Positions 63,301-64,000 of a DNA stretch of 64,000 bases are shown piece after piece. The stretch comes from Ignavibacteriaceae bacterium (GTDB lineage: Bacteria > Bacteroidota > Ignavibacteria > Ignavibacteriales > Ignavibacteriaceae): the NCBI GenBank assembly GCA_023229425.1, contig JALNZG010000003.1:310001-374000 (forward strand), given 5' to 3'. The position numbers and the translations under genes were made by a program. Numbering within the stretch: the first letter of the stretch is position 1; each line of letters starts with the position of its first letter. The notes below the pieces were generated by a model. That model saw only the letters and a program-made list of their open reading frames with translations, had not been told where the DNA came from and searched no databases.

Positions 63301-63604
63301 GCTTGGAAAACTCATTGGGAAACGTTCGTGGGGTGGAGTTGTCGGTATTCGCGGAACACTTCCGTTTGTGGATGGCGGTGTTTTAAATCGCCCAGAATTT
63401 TCCCGTTACGATATTGAAGGGAAGGAATGGATCATGGAAGGTTACGGCGTTGATCCGGATATTATTGTTGATAACGACCCGGCTCTTGAATTTGACGGTA
63501 TTGATCAGCAGTTGGAAAAAGCAATTCAAGTTGCACTAGAAGAATTAAAGACAGCAAAGAATAAAATTCCGGATGCTCCGGTTTATCCTAATAAAAGTAA
63601 GTAA
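60347..63604 (+). CDS. Tricorn-type S41 serine protease, exported
   Basis: A 1085-residue protease with a signal peptide (about 1-20, LLFGMQVFSQ). Residues about 25-540 contain TolB/WD40-like beta-propeller blades (FSPDGKQLAFSGQYDGNTEV, WSPNGKWIAYISD, WSPDSKKILWND). A low-complexity Lys/Glu linker (about 555-580) follows. The tricorn C1 region, a PDZ-like domain (about 770-850, EGEFITAINGKPVNEV) and the S41 catalytic domain complete it. DDRGNGGG and EFSASDGD are visible, with S972 the probable nucleophile. The length equals archaeal tricorn, but the export signal implies periplasmic or outer-membrane peptide degradation. A strong terminator follows. Confidence 0.94.
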   Translation: MKRLTFLFTMLLFGMQVFSQQEARLLRFPTIHGNQIVFTYAGNLYTIDASGGTARKLTNDIGFEMFAKFSPDGKQLAFSGQYDGNTEVYLMPSEGGVPKRLTYTATLNRDDVSDRMGPNNIVMTWKNNNELVFRSRMIEFNDFKGQLYLVDTKGNLPAQLPLPRGGFCTYSPDETKLAYNRVFREFRTWKRYRGGQADDVWIYDFKTKKTENITNNPAQDIFPMWSANKIYFISDRTKTLNLFSYSLDTKETKQLTAFTEFDVKFPSLGDKAVVFENGGYIYKFDLATEKLEKVTIYLNEDFSLGRGGLLDVSKSITNYEISPDGKRALFGSRGEMFTVPQKNGPTRNLTNTPGVHERSSKWSPNGKWIAYISDVSGEDEIYFMPQDGSGEPVQLTKGADTYKFNIEWSPDSKKILWNDKKLRLQFVDVESKVVTQVEQATAWEITGAVWSPDSKWISYPKPEEIGMEKVYLYSLDDKKSFAVTDSWYDSNNPVFSEDGKYLYFVSDRNFSPVYSGTEWNHAYVDMAKLYMVTLAKNTKSPFAPTSDEVEIKDEKKVDKKESTEKSEKKESKPEVSVKVDADGIINRIVEIPTAAGNYWNLNSTASKLYYLRNNTAERKSKLFLFDLEKQKETELGEINGYEISTDKKKMLVGSENSYAIIDLPTAKIEMKEKLNLSDMKMNLDRTAEWEQIFTESWRQMRDFFFDPNMHGNNWEKVRKTYEPLVKYVNHRADLTYIIGEMISELSVGHSYVGGGDYPKAERIKLGLLGAKLEKDKSGFYKIIKILKGQNWDKATRSPLSEIGVDVKEGEFITAINGKPVNEVNNIYELLVNKAGKQVTLKINSSPKIEGSRETVIIPTDDEQPLYYYNWVQNNIEKVTKATDGKVGYIHIPDMSVNGLNQFSKLYYPQLRKEALIIDDRGNGGGNVSPMIIERLRREWTMVGIARNAAPTYDPGGMHVGPKVGLIDEFSASDGDIFGYRFKQAKLGKLIGKRSWGGVVGIRGTLPFVDGGVLNRPEFSRYDIEGKEWIMEGYGVDPDIIVDNDPALEFDGIDQQLEKAIQVALEELKTAKNKIPDAPVYPNKSK

Positions 63605-63609
63605 ATTAT

Positions 63610-63652
63610 AAGCCGCAGGTTTTGATGAACAAGGTCTGCGGCTTTAATTATT
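63610..63652. terminator. Terminator between tricorn-type gene and DUF2652 gene
   Basis: AAGCCGCAG / CTGCGGCTT stem with a loop of about 17 bases and a T-rich run after it, overlapping the end of the convergent DUF2652 gene; it probably acts from both sides. Confidence 0.75.
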
Positions 63653-64000
63653 TTTTTTTGTCGTGGTAATAAATAAATGTTTTGACCTCACCAATATCAT
63701 CATATTTTTCAATACCGGTTTCAACACAAATAATTTTGGGAAACATAATTTCTGTGCAAGCCGATTCAGTCATCAAGATATATTCTTTTTCTTTTACAGA
63801 ATTTTTTAGCAATCTATGAACAAGAATCACATCAATCCCGGAAAGCTCTTTGAAAGTACCAATACTGATAAGTTCAGCATGACCGGTATGAACAATAACT
63901 TTCAATTTTAACGTTTCAATTGCAATACAAACGTCCCCTTCACAAAGAACCGAACTCCTCAATTCATGAATTTTCTGGGTAAAGACGTCAAAAAAAGTAA
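63648..64000 (-). CDS. DUF2652 (adenylate-cyclase-like) protein, 5' part cut by window edge
   Basis: The frame is open from the window edge to its stop at 63648, giving 117 residues of the C-terminal part. LKLKVIVHTGHAELISIGTF and ELSGIDVILVHRLLKNSV match the conserved core of DUF2652, a family related to class III nucleotide cyclase folds, and YILMTESA follows. Two cysteines (LCEGDVC) precede it. The start is outside the window; the internal TTG near 63962 is not a true start. Whether it makes a cyclic nucleotide cannot be judged from this part. Confidence 0.75.
   Translation of the reverse strand, partial: TFFDVFTQKIHELRSSVLCEGDVCIAIETLKLKVIVHTGHAELISIGTFKELSGIDVILVHRLLKNSVKEKEYILMTESACTEIMFPKIICVETGIEKYDDIGEVKTFIYYHDKKK

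Overview
This window is an AT-rich chromosomal segment from a member of the Ignavibacteria (Ignavibacteriota, in the Bacteroidota/Chlorobiota group). The evidence is three secreted proteins ending in the type IX secretion sorting domain with the lineage-typical QNYPNPFNP motif, promoters of the Bacteroidota form TTG-N19/20-TAnnTTTG in front of tRNA genes, an LptE/miaB/sigma-54-activator cluster, and the general gene content. No integrase, transposase, phage module or CRISPR array is visible. The accessory character lies in secreted repeat proteins, one giant fusion enzyme and several families of small palindromic repeats.

Layout. 1-7522 (minus strand): an envelope and tRNA-modification run of a small membrane peptide, miaB, a SPOR-domain protein, a sensor-less sigma-54 activator, an LptE-like lipoprotein, a processive GT2, a TPR protein, 3-methyladenine glycosylase and a heptosyltransferase-like GT9 cut by the window edge. 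7608-15531: 2-hydroxyglutarate oxidase, a DegT aminotransferase, MgtE, tRNA-Lys, an L,D-transpeptidase lipoprotein and a short RecQ, followed by a 21-bp-period tandem repeat. 15876-22490: a two-gene unit of an SPFH-like membrane protein and a 1872-residue protein that I read as degenerate aminotransferase + complete aminotransferase + phosphoenolpyruvate carboxylase. This is the most unusual object in the window. 22849-24793: YwbE and an RhlE-type RNA helicase. 25077-30465: two large T9SS cargo proteins flanking a gene fragment and repeats. 30943-31534: one intact initiator tRNA-Met with two broken copies of itself, each carrying a GC-rich palindromic insert.

31545-42042 (minus strand) is a long housekeeping run: yggS, divIVA, purine nucleoside phosphorylase, a membrane/coiled-coil protein, ileS, a DksA/TraR protein with a histone-H1-like arm, lspA, rluD, cysS and a YgjP-type metalloprotease. 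The order yggS-divIVA-ileS-dksA-like-lspA-rluD matches the ylmE-divIVA-ileS-ylyA-lspA-ylyB order of Bacillus. 42182-47422 (plus strand) holds an exported small protein, nadB-nadC-nadA (NAD synthesis from aspartate) and pta. 47497-53582 holds a polytopic membrane protein, malQ, fabF, a small membrane protein, a short-chain dehydrogenase and the YrdC/Sua5 tRNA-modification enzyme. 53831-64000 holds a T9SS protein, rpmB, an M2 peptidase lipoprotein, a queuosine-precursor transporter, a VanX-like dipeptidase, a small protein of unknown role, a tricorn-type protease and a DUF2652 protein cut by the window edge.

Functional links: the fusion enzyme would convert phosphoenolpyruvate directly to aspartate, which is the substrate of NadB here; L,D-transpeptidase, VanX-like dipeptidase, LptE, GT2 and GT9 serve the envelope; MiaB, RluD, Sua5/YrdC, the queuosine-precursor transporter and two aminoacyl-tRNA synthetases serve translation. 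All functional statements rest on motifs read by eye; no database search was run.
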